Shown: piece after piece, positions 1-8,977 of the stretch
Layout of the letters: every line of letters starts with the position of its first letter
Position numbering within the stretch: the first letter of the stretch is position 1
Assembly: GCA_022712845.1 (NCBI GenBank)
Contig: JAFLJV010000268.1
Location: 1 to 15,710, forward strand
Direction of reading: 5' to 3'
From: Sulfurimonas sp.
GTDB lineage: Bacteria; Campylobacterota; Campylobacteria; Campylobacterales; Sulfurimonadaceae
DNA length: 15,710 nt
The notes under the pieces: generated by a model
What the model was told of the DNA's origin: nothing
Seen by the model: only the letters and a program-made list of their open reading frames with translations
Database searches by the model: none
Program-made: the position numbers and the translations under genes

Positions 1-550
1 AAGCAAAATATAATATTTTCCATTTTAAATTCTCTTCAAAAAAGAATCTGTTTAAAAGTAATAAAGCGGCAAAGCTTAAAAACATTGAATATTGTAAATG
101 ATTCATAAAAGGTGTAGGATCAGTTGGTGAACCATGTTTTAAGGACCAAAATTCAAAAAACATTCCATAAGATAAAATTTCACTTATAAACATACCAGCT
201 AAAAAGGCAGATATTGCATATTCCATATACTCTTTTTTTAAGGTTGTAGCCATAACTAAAATAGGTAAAAAATACCAATATCTTCTTATATAATTTAAAC
301 CACTTTGAATATCATCTGTCCATAGTAAAGAGATTATTGCAAAACACATATATAGGAGTAGATAAAGTATTATTTTATTTGATTTAAATTTTTTTAAGCA
401 AAGTTTGAAGTTATCTGTAAATAACCAAAGTATAAAAACCAAAGCTGTTAATATTGATATTCCAGCTCTAGATAAAGGTACAATAAAAGCATATAATACA
501 AGAAAATAATTTATATAATTATTTATAGAGATATTTTTTAACTTATCCAT
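1..550 (-). CDS. O-antigen ligase/polymerase family membrane protein (partial, N-terminal 183 residues)
   Basis: My own translation from an ATG at 550-548 reads open to the left edge, giving 183 residues of a polytopic inner-membrane protein. Hydrophobic segments lie at about residues 13-45, 59-78, 91-105, 110-133 and 150-170. A charged loop follows the second of them (LLWTDDIQSGLNYIRRYWYF, residues 75-94), and a PTPFMNHLQYSMFL stretch at 145-158 resembles the 'DPTPFMNH-YS' region common in bacterial O-antigen ligase-like (WaaL/Wzy_C superfamily) proteins. By family knowledge such proteins join a lipid-linked glycan to the lipid A core, or polymerise repeat units, on the periplasmic side. The start overlaps the end of the preceding glycosyltransferase by 8 bp, so it is the fourth gene of the waaC operon. 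The catalytic periplasmic loop would lie beyond the window, so ligase cannot be separated from polymerase here. Confidence 0.8.
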   Translation of the reverse strand, partial: MDKLKNISINNYINYFLVLYAFIVPLSRAGISILTALVFILWLFTDNFKLCLKKFKSNKIILYLLLYMCFAIISLLWTDDIQSGLNYIRRYWYFLPILVMATTLKKEYMEYAISAFLAGMFISEILSYGMFFEFWSLKHGSPTDPTPFMNHLQYSMFLSFAALLLLNRFFFEENLKWKILYFA

Positions 551-1640
551 TTGATTCTTCTAATAATGCTTCAAAATATTCAATATATTTTTTTACTGTA
601 GTGTCATGTGACATTTTATTTTCAATTGTATTTTTAGCATTTTGTGATAATTTTTGAAGTATATCTCTATTGTTATATAATTTTTTAATTTTGCTTGCTA
701 TTGCATTAGAATCTTTGATTGGGGTGATATATCCATTAATCCCATCATCAATAATTTCCATGCTTCCTTCAATATTAGAAGCAATTACAGGAGTTTTATT
801 TGCTAGTGCTTCAAGAATTACACGAGGCAATCCCTCTTTTCTTGTTGAAGCATGAATTAAAATATCACAAGCTGAAATAATATCTGGTGCATCATTTCTA
901 TACCCTGTAATATGAATACGCTCTTTCATTGGAGAGTTATTTATCATGGATAAATATGGTTCAGCAGATATTTTATTTCCTATTAAAATAAAATGGATAT
1001 CTTTTATGCTTTTTAATTCAGTACTAGCTTCAAGTACATGAATTAAACCTTTATGAGGTCTTACATTTGCAACAAAAGCGATATTAAAATTATCACTCTT
1101 AGTATTAAATTCCGTTAAATCAACTCTGTTTTGACTATACCATTCTAATTTGTGACCTTTATAAATGGTTTCTACTTTTTTATTACATGGCCATATCTGT
1201 TTGCTTACATGATTGTTTACAGCTTGAGATACACAAATAACACCATCTACACTAGGACTAAGAGCATTTAAATATGCACTTGGGTCTCGTCTATAAAGGC
1301 CACCAGTAGTTCCTCTATATGTAACAAGTTTGACATCTATAAATGCACAAGCAATAGCTGCATTAGAGATTGCTTTGGAATTTGTTGCATAAACAATATT
1401 AATATTTTTATCTTTTATAAGTTTCCGTATTTTTTTAATAACTTTAAAATCAATTTTTTTATTTATACTTGTATCTATAATCTCAATGCCATGCTCTAAA
1501 AATCTTGCTTGATATTCACTATCACTATTTGTCATTATAATAATATTATAACCATTTTTAGCTAAAGAGATATAAATCTCTGTCTCTGGTCTTAAGCTAT
1601 TATATGAACTATCAGTTGATGCAAGTACAAGAATATTCAA
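543..1640 (-). CDS. GT4-family glycosyltransferase (GT-B fold)
   Basis: A 365-residue cytoplasmic, probably membrane-associated, glycosyltransferase expected to add a sugar from a nucleotide donor to the LPS core or a lipid-linked glycan. The N-terminal domain starts directly with a beta strand (MNILVLAST). The C-terminal donor domain has the NVRPHKGL motif (residues 192-199, with R194 and K197 as the usual phosphate-contacting pair) and the EX7E signature in KEGLPRVILEAL (E269 and E277), followed by TPVIAS and NGYI. Donor and acceptor cannot be read from sequence. The start is TTG at 1640: in the same frame there is no ATG before an upstream TAG at 1668-1670, and a GGA lies 9 nt upstream. 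It follows the epimerase by 16 bp and overlaps the next gene by 8 bp. The neighbouring UDP-GlcA epimerase makes a uronic-acid donor plausible, but that is inference. Confidence 0.9.
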   Translation of the reverse strand: MNILVLASTDSSYNSLRPETEIYISLAKNGYNIIIMTNSDSEYQARFLEHGIEIIDTSINKKIDFKVIKKIRKLIKDKNINIVYATNSKAISNAAIACAFIDVKLVTYRGTTGGLYRRDPSAYLNALSPSVDGVICVSQAVNNHVSKQIWPCNKKVETIYKGHKLEWYSQNRVDLTEFNTKSDNFNIAFVANVRPHKGLIHVLEASTELKSIKDIHFILIGNKISAEPYLSMINNSPMKERIHITGYRNDAPDIISACDILIHASTRKEGLPRVILEALANKTPVIASNIEGSMEIIDDGINGYITPIKDSNAIASKIKKLYNNRDILQKLSQNAKNTIENKMSHDTTVKKYIEYFEALLEESNG

Positions 1641-1656
1641 ATTTTTTGATCCAATA

Positions 1657-2739
1657 TTAATTTTTATCTAAGTCTATTTTAAAAAAGTCTACATACCAAT
1701 CAACAAAATTACTTATTCCATCTTGTATGCTGGTTTCTGGTTTATAATCTAAATCAGATATAAGGTCACTTACATCAGCATAAGTACTTGGAACATCACC
1801 AGCTTGGATAGGTAGCATATTTTTTTCTGCTTTTTTACCTATTTTTTTCTCTAAAGCTTCTATGAAATCCATAAGTTTTACAGGGTTATTATTTCCAATA
1901 TTATAAATCTTATATGGAGCAGGTGAGCTTGAAGGGTCAGGATTCATTCCATCCCAAGAAGAGTTACCCTTAGGTGGTTTATCATTTACTCTGATTATTC
2001 CTTCAACTATATCATCAATATATGTAAAATCTCTTTGCATATTACCATGGTTAAAGACATCTATAGGTTTACCCTCTATAATAGCTTTTGTAAAAAGATA
2101 TAGTGCCATATCTGGTCTTCCCCAAGGTCCATAAACTGTAAAAAATCTAAGTCCAGTTGTTGGGATGTTGTAAAGATGAGAATAAGTATGAGCCATTAAC
2201 TCATTTGATTTTTTACTAGCTGCATAAAGACTCATAGGATGGTCAACATTTGAGCTAGTTGAGAATGGCTGAGATTCATTTAATCCATAAACAGATGAAC
2301 TACTTGCATATGCTAAGCCTTTTATATTGTTATGTCTACAAGCTTCTAGTATATTCATAAAACCAACTATATTACTATCTATGTATGCAGTTGGATTAGT
2401 TAAGCTGTATCTTACACCAGCTTGTGCTGCAAGGTTTATAACTTTATCAAATTTTGCATCTTCAAATAATTTATCTATATTTTCTCTATCTTCAAGATTT
2501 AGTTTTATAAATTTATAATTTGGATACTTATCAGATGAAAGTAGTTTATTGTACTCAATATCTTTACCATCTTCAAGGTTTTGCAGAATTCCTGTTCTTT
2601 GAAGTCTTCCATATTTTACATTTTGGTCATAATAGTCATTAATATTATCAAGTCCAATTACTTCATCCCCACGCTCTAGTAGTTTTATAGCTAAGTGGCT
2701 ACCTATAAAACCAGCTGTTCCAGTAATAAGTATCTTCAA
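1657..2739 (-). CDS. NAD-dependent epimerase, UDP-glucuronate 4-epimerase type
   Basis: A 360-residue extended SDR enzyme that should interconvert UDP-glucuronate and UDP-galacturonate in the cytoplasm. The NAD-binding GTAGFIG (residues 7-13) opens the protein, followed by DNINDYYD (31-38), which is typical of UDP-GlcA 4-epimerases. The catalytic set is SSSSVYG (about 146-152) and Y172-x3-K176 (YAASK), and [13 protein letters not shown] (201-213) is the substrate-loop motif of this subfamily. An extra segment of roughly 20 residues around 50-72 makes it slightly longer than the usual 330-350. The start codon is TTG at 2739: an AGGA sits 9 nt upstream, the TTG overlaps the waaC stop as TTGA, and no in-frame ATG is available. 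Its place between heptosyltransferase and GT4 suggests a galacturonic-acid-containing core. Specificity for another UDP-hexose(NAc) is possible. Confidence 0.88.
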   Translation of the reverse strand: MKILITGTAGFIGSHLAIKLLERGDEVIGLDNINDYYDQNVKYGRLQRTGILQNLEDGKDIEYNKLLSSDKYPNYKFIKLNLEDRENIDKLFEDAKFDKVINLAAQAGVRYSLTNPTAYIDSNIVGFMNILEACRHNNIKGLAYASSSSVYGLNESQPFSTSSNVDHPMSLYAASKKSNELMAHTYSHLYNIPTTGLRFFTVYGPWGRPDMALYLFTKAIIEGKPIDVFNHGNMQRDFTYIDDIVEGIIRVNDKPPKGNSSWDGMNPDPSSSPAPYKIYNIGNNNPVKLMDFIEALEKKIGKKAEKNMLPIQAGDVPSTYADVSDLISDLDYKPETSIQDGISNFVDWYVDFFKIDLDKN

Positions 2740-3716
2740 CTTTTTATGTCCTTTGCAATTTTTATAATTTTGCTAGAATCTATGTCACAAATAGAAAAAT
2801 CATTTTTATTTAGTTTATAGTGGTCTATTTTTGAAATGGATTTTACTATTTTATTGATTAGAGTAACATAAACACGGTTTGTTGGTGTTGGTCCAAAGAT
2901 GGTGATTGATGGGATATTTAGTCCCCAAGCCATATGAGTTGGGCCTGTATCGTTACCTATTAAAAGACTGCACTTTGATATAATATATTTTAAATCATTT
3001 AAGTTTCCACGAGGCAAAATTTCTAAATATTGTGATTTTTCACTCATCCAGATAGATTTTTTATGTTCATCCTCACTTCCCCAAACTATAAAAGTTTTTA
3101 TTTTTAAAGCCTCTGCAACCTCTACAAATCTCTCTTTTGGATAATTTCTGCTCTCCCAAGTTGAACCAATCACAAAAAGATTGAAAATATCTGGTAAATT
3201 TTTTATATTTGAGGATGAAAAAAGAAATTTTTCTTTATTTAATATTTTTTGTGGTGTTGCTTTTAAGCCAAGAGGTTCACAAAGTATAGTTGCATTTCTA
3301 TCAATAGTATTTGCATTATAAGCTATAGATATTTTTTTGTTGTAAAAAAATGATGCTATGCCTTCGCGGATAGAATTTTTATCAAAACCAGCAATAATTT
3401 TAGCTCCAATTATCTTAGAAACTATTGCCGATTTTAAAAGTCCTTGAGCATCAATAACTATGTCATAGTCGTTTTTTGAGTAAGCTTTTAAAATTTTATA
3501 TTGAGTAAATATTTCACTCTTTTTCTTTTTTATTGATTTTAAATTCACAGGTAAAATATTATCAACATGAGGATTGTCTTCAATCACACCTTTAAAGCTA
3601 CTCTCAACAATCCAATCTATCTGAGCATTAGGAATCTCTTTTTTTATAAATTGTAGAGCAACCATAGCGTGGATAATATCCCCCATAGCTGATAATTTTA
3701 CGATACATATTTTCAT
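2736..3716 (-). CDS. waaC: Lipopolysaccharide heptosyltransferase I
   Basis: A 326-residue GT9-family enzyme expected to transfer L-glycero-D-manno-heptose from ADP-heptose to Kdo-lipid A, the first inner-core step, at the cytoplasmic face of the inner membrane. The N-terminus [18 protein letters not shown] carries the conserved KLS..GD motif, with D13 at the position of the catalytic Asp of WaaC. Further motifs are DAQGLLKSA (89-97), the donor-domain [10 protein letters not shown] (184-193), and the GT9 hallmark [12 protein letters not shown] (254-265) followed by FGPTPTNR (274-281). Length matches WaaC (about 320-340). It is the first gene of the minus-strand LPS operon. The ATG at 3716 has no clear Shine-Dalgarno sequence, but the N-terminal motif fixes the start. 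WaaF-type heptosyltransferase II is the alternative; the N-terminus fits WaaC better. Confidence 0.87.
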   Translation of the reverse strand: MKICIVKLSAMGDIIHAMVALQFIKKEIPNAQIDWIVESSFKGVIEDNPHVDNILPVNLKSIKKKKSEIFTQYKILKAYSKNDYDIVIDAQGLLKSAIVSKIIGAKIIAGFDKNSIREGIASFFYNKKISIAYNANTIDRNATILCEPLGLKATPQKILNKEKFLFSSSNIKNLPDIFNLFVIGSTWESRNYPKERFVEVAEALKIKTFIVWGSEDEHKKSIWMSEKSQYLEILPRGNLNDLKYIISKCSLLIGNDTGPTHMAWGLNIPSITIFGPTPTNRVYVTLINKIVKSISKIDHYKLNKNDFSICDIDSSKIIKIAKDIKS

Positions 3717-3794
3717 AAATGAATTTTACATAATAATAGATGAGAAATAGATTATTTTGTTTTATTTGTATCTACTTTAATTAAAATACGTATA
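3717..3794 (-). promoter_or_regulatory. Intergenic spacer upstream of waaC, possible weak promoter
   Basis: This 78-bp A/T-rich gap separates the stop of the FIST-GGDEF-EAL gene from the waaC ATG on the same strand. It holds two short perfect palindromes, TTTAATTAAA (3776-3785) and ATACGTAT (3786-3793), but no G/C-rich hairpin followed by a T run, so I see no convincing intrinsic terminator. Several A/T hexamers could act as a -10 box for waaC but none stands out. The LPS operon may have its own promoter here or may be read through from the signalling gene. Confidence 0.25.
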
Positions 3795-6700
3795 TTAGAG
3801 TATAAGTTTTAGTTTTTCCATAAGATCTTTACTTTTTAAAGGCTTACTAAATAGATATCCTTGAATAATATCACACCCATGTTCTTGTAAATATTCTAAT
3901 TGTTGTGTTGTTTCTACTCCTTCAGCTACAACTTGTATCTTAAAACTTTTACATAAGCCAATAATAGCACTTACGATAGAAGCATCATCTTCATCATCAG
4001 CTAAATCATTTATAAAAGAACGATCAATTTTAAGTACATCTGCTGGAAACTGTTTTAAATAAGAAAGACTAGAGTATCCTGTGCCAAAATCATCAATAGC
4101 AAGCATAAAACCTACTTTTTTTAACTCTTTTAATGTATCAACATTTCTTTGTACATCGCTGATTAAGATTGATTCAGTAAGTTCTAATTCAATAGCAGAT
4201 GCTGGCAGATTATAATGCTCTATTAAAGAGAGTAGATTATCTATAAAATCAGCTTGCTTAAACTGTAAAGCTGAGATATTTATAGCCATTTTAATATCAT
4301 GGAGACCTAGTTTTTTTATCTTGCATAGTTGTTGACACGCAGCATCTAATACCCAATTGCCAATTTCTATAACCTGCCCATTTTCTTCAGAAATAGGTAT
4401 AAAATCAATAGGGCTAACCTCTCCTAATTCTGATGAAGTCCATCTTAGAAGAGCTTCGACACCTAGCATTTTATTTGTTTTTATACAGTACTGAGGTTGA
4501 AAATAGAGTGAAAATTCTTGATTAGGAATTGCATCATGCAGGTAGTTTTGTATATAATGTTTCTTTTTTGCTTTTGAATGCATATAATCCGTAAAGAAGT
4601 GGTAAGTATTTCTGCCATCATGTTTTGCATGGTACATAGCAGTATCTGCATGTTGTAAAAGTGTGTCAAAATCATCTCCATTATCTGGGTAAATTGCAAT
4701 TCCAATACTTGAAGATGTATGTATTTGATGATCATTAATATTAAATATCTCTTTCGTACTGCCGTTTATTTTTTTTACTACCATTAAAATATCATCTATA
4801 TCATCAACATTATCTATTAAAATTAAAAATTCATCACCACCTTGTCTGCTTATGGTATCATCTTCTCTGATGACATTTTTAAAGCGCTTAACTATCTCTA
4901 TTAATAAAAAGTCACCTATTTTATGACCAAGAGTATCGTTTATACTTTTAAAGTGATCTATATCTACATATAAAAGAGCTACTTTCTTTGAGTTTCTATT
5001 TGCATGCAAGATTGCTTGATGGATTCTATCTTGAAAAAGGATACGGTTTGGAAGACCAGTAAGTGCATCATGATGAGCTAAAAATTCTATTCGCTCATTT
5101 ATCATTTTCATCTCTGTAATATCAGAAAAGAGTGCTATATAGTTTTGTATATCTCCTGAGACATTATTTTTTATAGTACTAATAGAGAGCCATTCAGCAT
5201 AAAGTTCTCCATTTTTTCTTCTATTCCAAATTTCACCTTGCCATTTACCAACTTCATTTATTTCTTTCCATATATTTTGATAAAACTCTTTATCATAGTG
5301 TCCAGATGATAGTAAGTTTGGAACATTACCTATAGCTTCACTCTCTTGATAGCCAGTTATCGAGGTGAATGCAGGATTTACAAATAAAATTTTATTTTCA
5401 CTATCTGTGATTACTATCGCTTCACTAGAATTGTTGAAAATTGAGCCATATAGATTTAACCTTTCTTCATCTTGCTTTCTTGAAGTTATATCTGTTAAAT
5501 ATCCAACTAAATGAGTTGCATTTTTATCTTTATCTCTAATAATATTTGTTGTTTCATAAAGCCATAGGTATTTTCCGTCACTTTTTTTAACTCTATAAGG
5601 TTCATGTATAAAATGGTTAATATTTATATCTGAAACTGCTTTCTGTATATTTTGTTTAACTTTTTGTATATCATCTTTATGTATTAAGTTAGTAAAACTA
5701 ATTATATTTTCTTGAAAAGATTTAGTACTATAACCAAGTATGTTTGTGACATTGTTTGATACATATTCAACTGATAAATCAGGTGTATTTTTCCATTTAA
5801 ATAGAATAAATTGACCAGTATCAAAAAGCTCAAATGTTTCATTTAATTCATCTGTTGATGTTTTTATAAGATTTGATAAAGCATTAAATGTTTGAGCCAC
5901 TTCAGCATATTGAATAGGTTCAATGTTAGACTTTTTAGAGTCTTCAAATATGGAGTGGCTTGATTCACTTAGTGCTACAACAGTTAAAGTTTGATTCATT
6001 AATTCATTTGAATTAGGTGTATGAAAAAACTCACCATATGTAAAAAAACCTGCTGTAGGTGCACAGTTGGCAAAAGGTATAATCTCAACACTTATATTTT
6101 CTGGCATATATCTGCGTCTAGCCATACATGAGTATATAAAAAAAGTTTCTATATTTTTATTTGCCATAACTGTTGAGTTTTTTACAGAGTTATTGATAAT
6201 AGATGCCGTATTTCCAAAACCAAACTGAACTTCAATATTTTGGGGAATATTTCCCGCAAAACTAAGGGAATCATCATCATGAATTGCTAACATTGCTCTA
6301 GCTACTTTAACACCATTTATCTCCATTACTAAAGGAAATTCAATTCCTGTAGCTGACATCTTCTTTAAAACTTCATTACCTAAATATCTAGTATATATTG
6401 AAGTTGCTGGTTTATTATCGATAGTAAATACACGATTTTTCTCAGATTTAGTAATTATAAGCTTTTTACCAATATTTTGCCAGTCAAAACTATAGTGATT
6501 TTTAACTTGTAAAATATCACTATCTAGTGCAACCCCAACTGCTCCATTTTTTATAATCTTGTTTTGATGTAAAATATATGTTTGTGTAAATGTTCCGTTA
6601 TCACCTGCCATACCACCAGCTATTTTTATATTTGGTGCATTTTCATAAATTCCTTTTAAAAGTTCATCACCATTTGTTGTGGTTCCATCCGATAAAATTA

Positions 6701-7055
6701 TAATTAACTTAGTCCTCTCTGTAGCAAGTTCATTTGCCAAATTATTCCCTATAACATGACTAGAATGATTAGTAGATGAATATGATTTTAAAGTGGTGTT
6801 TTCAAATGATGTTATTGATATAACATTTTGCATAGTTGTTACATCTTGATTTATTATTTCACCATCTGTTGTTGCTCCTATACATATAGAGTTAGGAAGT
6901 TCATTTGTAATAATATTTGATATCTCTTTAAGGGCAAATTTTCCTTCACCACTAAATATTTGTATTAAAATATTTTGTTCATTTTTAAAATTGGAAAAAT
7001 CAATACTATCTAATATATCAGATGCTTTTTCAATTGAATATACAGATGTATTCAT
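3795..7055 (-). CDS. FIST-PAS-PAS-GGDEF-EAL cyclic-di-GMP signalling protein
   Basis: A 1086-residue soluble, presumably cytoplasmic sensor with no transmembrane segment. Order: FIST N-terminal domain (about 25-220), FIST C-terminal domain (about 225-365, with CMARRRY and GFFTYGEF), PAS1 (about 410-525), PAS2 (about 535-650), GGDEF (about 660-820), EAL (about 840-1083). The diguanylate-cyclase site GGDEF (739-743) is intact, and REDD (730-733) matches an RxxD inhibitory site at the right spacing. The phosphodiesterase residues are all present: EAL (867-869), N926 in AINIS, E958 in ELTES, D988/D989 in DDFGTG, K1009 in LKIDRSF, E1045 in AEGVE and Q1065. By family knowledge FIST domains are proposed small-ligand sensors. 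I chose the ATG at 7055 because AAGGA lies 8 nt upstream and FIST follows; a GTG at 7091 would add 12 residues. It is transcribed away from the nonulosonate operon. Confidence 0.93.
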   Translation of the reverse strand: MNTSVYSIEKASDILDSIDFSNFKNEQNILIQIFSGEGKFALKEISNIITNELPNSICIGATTDGEIINQDVTTMQNVISITSFENTTLKSYSSTNHSSHVIGNNLANELATERTKLIIILSDGTTTNGDELLKGIYENAPNIKIAGGMAGDNGTFTQTYILHQNKIIKNGAVGVALDSDILQVKNHYSFDWQNIGKKLIITKSEKNRVFTIDNKPATSIYTRYLGNEVLKKMSATGIEFPLVMEINGVKVARAMLAIHDDDSLSFAGNIPQNIEVQFGFGNTASIINNSVKNSTVMANKNIETFFIYSCMARRRYMPENISVEIIPFANCAPTAGFFTYGEFFHTPNSNELMNQTLTVVALSESSHSIFEDSKKSNIEPIQYAEVAQTFNALSNLIKTSTDELNETFELFDTGQFILFKWKNTPDLSVEYVSNNVTNILGYSTKSFQENIISFTNLIHKDDIQKVKQNIQKAVSDININHFIHEPYRVKKSDGKYLWLYETTNIIRDKDKNATHLVGYLTDITSRKQDEERLNLYGSIFNNSSEAIVITDSENKILFVNPAFTSITGYQESEAIGNVPNLLSSGHYDKEFYQNIWKEINEVGKWQGEIWNRRKNGELYAEWLSISTIKNNVSGDIQNYIALFSDITEMKMINERIEFLAHHDALTGLPNRILFQDRIHQAILHANRNSKKVALLYVDIDHFKSINDTLGHKIGDFLLIEIVKRFKNVIREDDTISRQGGDEFLILIDNVDDIDDILMVVKKINGSTKEIFNINDHQIHTSSSIGIAIYPDNGDDFDTLLQHADTAMYHAKHDGRNTYHFFTDYMHSKAKKKHYIQNYLHDAIPNQEFSLYFQPQYCIKTNKMLGVEALLRWTSSELGEVSPIDFIPISEENGQVIEIGNWVLDAACQQLCKIKKLGLHDIKMAINISALQFKQADFIDNLLSLIEHYNLPASAIELELTESILISDVQRNVDTLKELKKVGFMLAIDDFGTGYSSLSYLKQFPADVLKIDRSFINDLADDEDDASIVSAIIGLCKSFKIQVVAEGVETTQQLEYLQEHGCDIIQGYLFSKPLKSKDLMEKLKLIL

Positions 7056-7063
7056 AAATATTT

Positions 7064-7068
7064 TCCTT
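7064..7068 (-). promoter_or_regulatory. Ribosome binding site deciding the start of the FIST-GGDEF-EAL gene
   Basis: On the minus strand AAGGA is followed by 8 nt and then the ATG at 7055-7053. This is the best Shine-Dalgarno match near the 5' end of the gene and lies inside the 12-codon extension that the in-frame GTG at 7091 would create. It therefore favours the ATG as the true start. Confidence 0.6.
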
Positions 7069-7226
7069 GAAAATTTTACTTGTTTAAACACTATACATTT
7101 ATAGTTGTTAATAAATGCTTTATCCCGGTATTCGTTTTTAATAAAGTAGAATAAATATTTTTAAGGGTTTTGGACCGATGATATTAATGTTTTTATCATA
7201 CTTAATTTATAATATTTGCTTTTTTT

Positions 7227-7234
7227 GGTAAAAT
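7227..7234 (+). promoter_or_regulatory. Candidate -10 element of the nonulosonate operon
   Basis: GGTAAAAT fits the GnTAnaAT extended -10 pattern described for the housekeeping sigma factor of Campylobacter and relatives, and it is preceded by a T run, as is usual in that group where a sharp -35 box is often missing. It would give a leader of roughly 20-30 nt before the TTG at 7264. TATAAT at 7208-7213 is an alternative. Assigned by pattern only. Confidence 0.35.
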
Positions 7235-7263
7235 GTTTTAAAAACAAGTATTTGGATTAGTTA

Positions 7264-8973
7264 TTGAGAGAAATTTTTAAACGTTATTGGCCCTATTTAA
7301 AAGATTATAAATTACAATATTTTTTAGTGCTTATAGGAATAATTTTAACAGTAAGTGCAACAGCAGCAACAGCAGAAATTATGAAGTATTTAATAGATGA
7401 TATGTTTATTGCTAGAAAAGAGGATATGCTTTATAAAATTCCACTTGCTTTAATAGGAATTTATGTTTTTAAATCTGTTGGTAGATATATTCAGATGGTT
7501 TTCACTAACTATATTGGACAACATATTGTTACTCGTTTTCGTGAGATGTTACTTGAAAAAATGATAAATCTTGATATGGGATTTTTATATATAAACCGTA
7601 GTGGTGAGCTTATCTCTAGGGTTACAAATGATATAGAAAGAATTCGTTATTTTGTATCAAAAATGCTTCCTGAACTCCTTCGTGAGAGTTTGACTGTTAT
7701 TGCTCTTGTTGGTTATGTTATCTATCTTCATCCTATGCTTGCTTTTTACTCACTCTTTGTTATGCCCGTTGTTGTATATCCCATAATCTTAATTGCAAAA
7801 AAACTTAAAAAATATTCTCGTCGTTCACAGGAGAAAAATGCTGATGTGGTGACTAGACTTACTGAGGTTTTTAACAATAGTGAGATAATAAAAGCAAATG
7901 CAACAGAGAAATTTGAAATGAAGCGTTTTGCAGTTCAAAACTGGCAGTTCTTTAAGGTAAATATGAAAGCTGTTTATGTTGGAAGTATAATCTCCCCTAT
8001 GATGGAAATAGTTGGAGCAATAGGACTAGCAGCAGTTATATATATGGGCGGTAGAGAAGTTTATAATGATACATTGACAGTTGGAGAGTTTACAGCATTT
8101 TTAACAGCAGTAGGGCTTATCTTTCAACCAATTCGTAGAATTGGCTCAATATATGCAAGTATACAAGATGCAGTTGCTGCGAGTGAGAGAGTTTTTGAAG
8201 TTTTAGATATAGATAGTAAAATAGTTGACGGTCAAAAACTTTTAAATGATGATATAACAAAAATAGAATTTAAAAATGTAAAATTAAAATATGAAGATAC
8301 TTACGCACTAAATGATATAAACCTTGAGATAAAACAGGGTGAAAATATCGCTTTAGTTGGAGATAGTGGTGGTGGAAAATCTACATTTATAAATATGCTT
8401 CTTCGTTTTTATGATTCAAGTGAGGGTGATATTTTAATTAATGGTACAAATATAAAAGAGTTTACCCAAGATTCTTTAAAACATCATATCTCTTTAGTTT
8501 CACAAAGAATATATATATTTCAAGATACCTTAGCAGCAAATGTTGCGTATGGTCAAGAGATTGATAAAGATAAAGTTTTAGAGGCTTTAGAGCTTGCAGA
8601 TGCTTCTAGTTTTGTAAATGAACTTGAAGATAGGATAGAGACTAAAATGGAAGAGTTTGGTGCAAATCTTTCAGGTGGACAAAGACAAAGAGTAGCAATT
8701 GCTAGAGCAATTTATAAACACTCTTCACTTTTACTTTTTGATGAAGCTACATCAGCACTTGATAATGAAAGTGAAAAAAGAATACAAAACGCACTTGATG
8801 AGTATACAAAAGATAAAATCACCATAACAATTGCACATAGACTAAGTACGATTAAACATGCAAATAAAATCTTAGTTATGCAGCGAGGTAAGATTGTAGC
8901 AAGCGGAAAACATGATGATTTATTAGAGAGTTCGGAAATTTATCAAAAATTATCTGGTCAGTTTGAAGAATAA
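7264..8973 (+). CDS. msbA: MsbA-like lipid/glycolipid exporter, ABC half-transporter
   Basis: A 569-residue fused membrane plus ATPase half-transporter that should act as a homodimer in the inner membrane, flipping lipid A-core or another lipid-linked glycan. Six membrane segments lie at about residues 18-40, 58-80, 138-155, 157-178, 240-262 and 270-296. The ATPase domain has Walker A GDSGGGKST (366-374), Q-loop Q414, signature LSGGQ (469-473), Walker B LLLFDE (489-494) and H-loop H525, so all catalytic elements are intact. The start is TTG at 7264: an in-frame TAG sits at 7258-7260, GGA is 7 nt upstream, and the next Met (residue 40) would remove TM1. It is first in the operon and ends 4 bp before the dehydratase. 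Whether it is the essential general MsbA or a flippase specific to the nonulosonate glycan cannot be told from sequence. Confidence 0.88.
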   Translation: MREIFKRYWPYLKDYKLQYFLVLIGIILTVSATAATAEIMKYLIDDMFIARKEDMLYKIPLALIGIYVFKSVGRYIQMVFTNYIGQHIVTRFREMLLEKMINLDMGFLYINRSGELISRVTNDIERIRYFVSKMLPELLRESLTVIALVGYVIYLHPMLAFYSLFVMPVVVYPIILIAKKLKKYSRRSQEKNADVVTRLTEVFNNSEIIKANATEKFEMKRFAVQNWQFFKVNMKAVYVGSIISPMMEIVGAIGLAAVIYMGGREVYNDTLTVGEFTAFLTAVGLIFQPIRRIGSIYASIQDAVAASERVFEVLDIDSKIVDGQKLLNDDITKIEFKNVKLKYEDTYALNDINLEIKQGENIALVGDSGGGKSTFINMLLRFYDSSEGDILINGTNIKEFTQDSLKHHISLVSQRIYIFQDTLAANVAYGQEIDKDKVLEALELADASSFVNELEDRIETKMEEFGANLSGGQRQRVAIARAIYKHSSLLLFDEATSALDNESEKRIQNALDEYTKDKITITIAHRLSTIKHANKILVMQRGKIVASGKHDDLLESSEIYQKLSGQFEE

Positions 8974-8977
8974 ATAT

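Larger units (their letters stand above)
7056..7263. promoter_or_regulatory. Divergent intergenic region between signalling gene and nonulosonate operon
   Basis: This 208-bp, A/T-rich stretch separates two divergent transcription units and is the largest non-coding gap in the window. For the minus-strand gene, TATAGT (plus 7090-7095) and TATAAA (plus 7098-7103) are possible -10 boxes 35-50 nt before its ATG. For the plus-strand operon there are two -10-like elements (TATAAT at 7208-7213 and GGTAAAAT at 7227-7234). An inverted repeat ATGATA-N10-TATCAT spans 7178-7199 just upstream of the TATAAT. No open reading frame of note, tRNA or G/C-rich hairpin is visible. Confidence 0.5.

Noticed and set aside
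670..855. Open 61-codon plus-strand frame
   Set aside because: It lies antisense inside the well-supported GT4 gene, has no recognisable domain or ribosome site, and is explained by the low-complexity codon use of that gene.
2327..2518. Open 63-codon plus-strand frame
   Set aside because: Antisense shadow of the UDP-GlcA epimerase gene; no domain and no independent signal.
3776..3793. Two adjacent palindromes (TTTAATTAAA and ATACGTAT) considered as a terminator or operator
   Set aside because: The arms are only 4-5 bp of almost pure A/T with no loop or T tract; such palindromes are expected often at this base composition.
4481..4735. Open 84-codon minus-strand frame
   Set aside because: Same strand but another frame within the GGDEF/EAL region of the signalling protein, whose own frame is intact across this stretch; the product is Met/Ile/Leu-rich without motifs.
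8963..8977. TTG at 8963 as the dehydratase start, overlapping the ABC gene by 11 bp
   Set aside because: The ATG at 8978 is preceded at 7 nt by GAAGAA and gives the family-like N-terminus; the TTG lacks a ribosome site, though it cannot be fully excluded.
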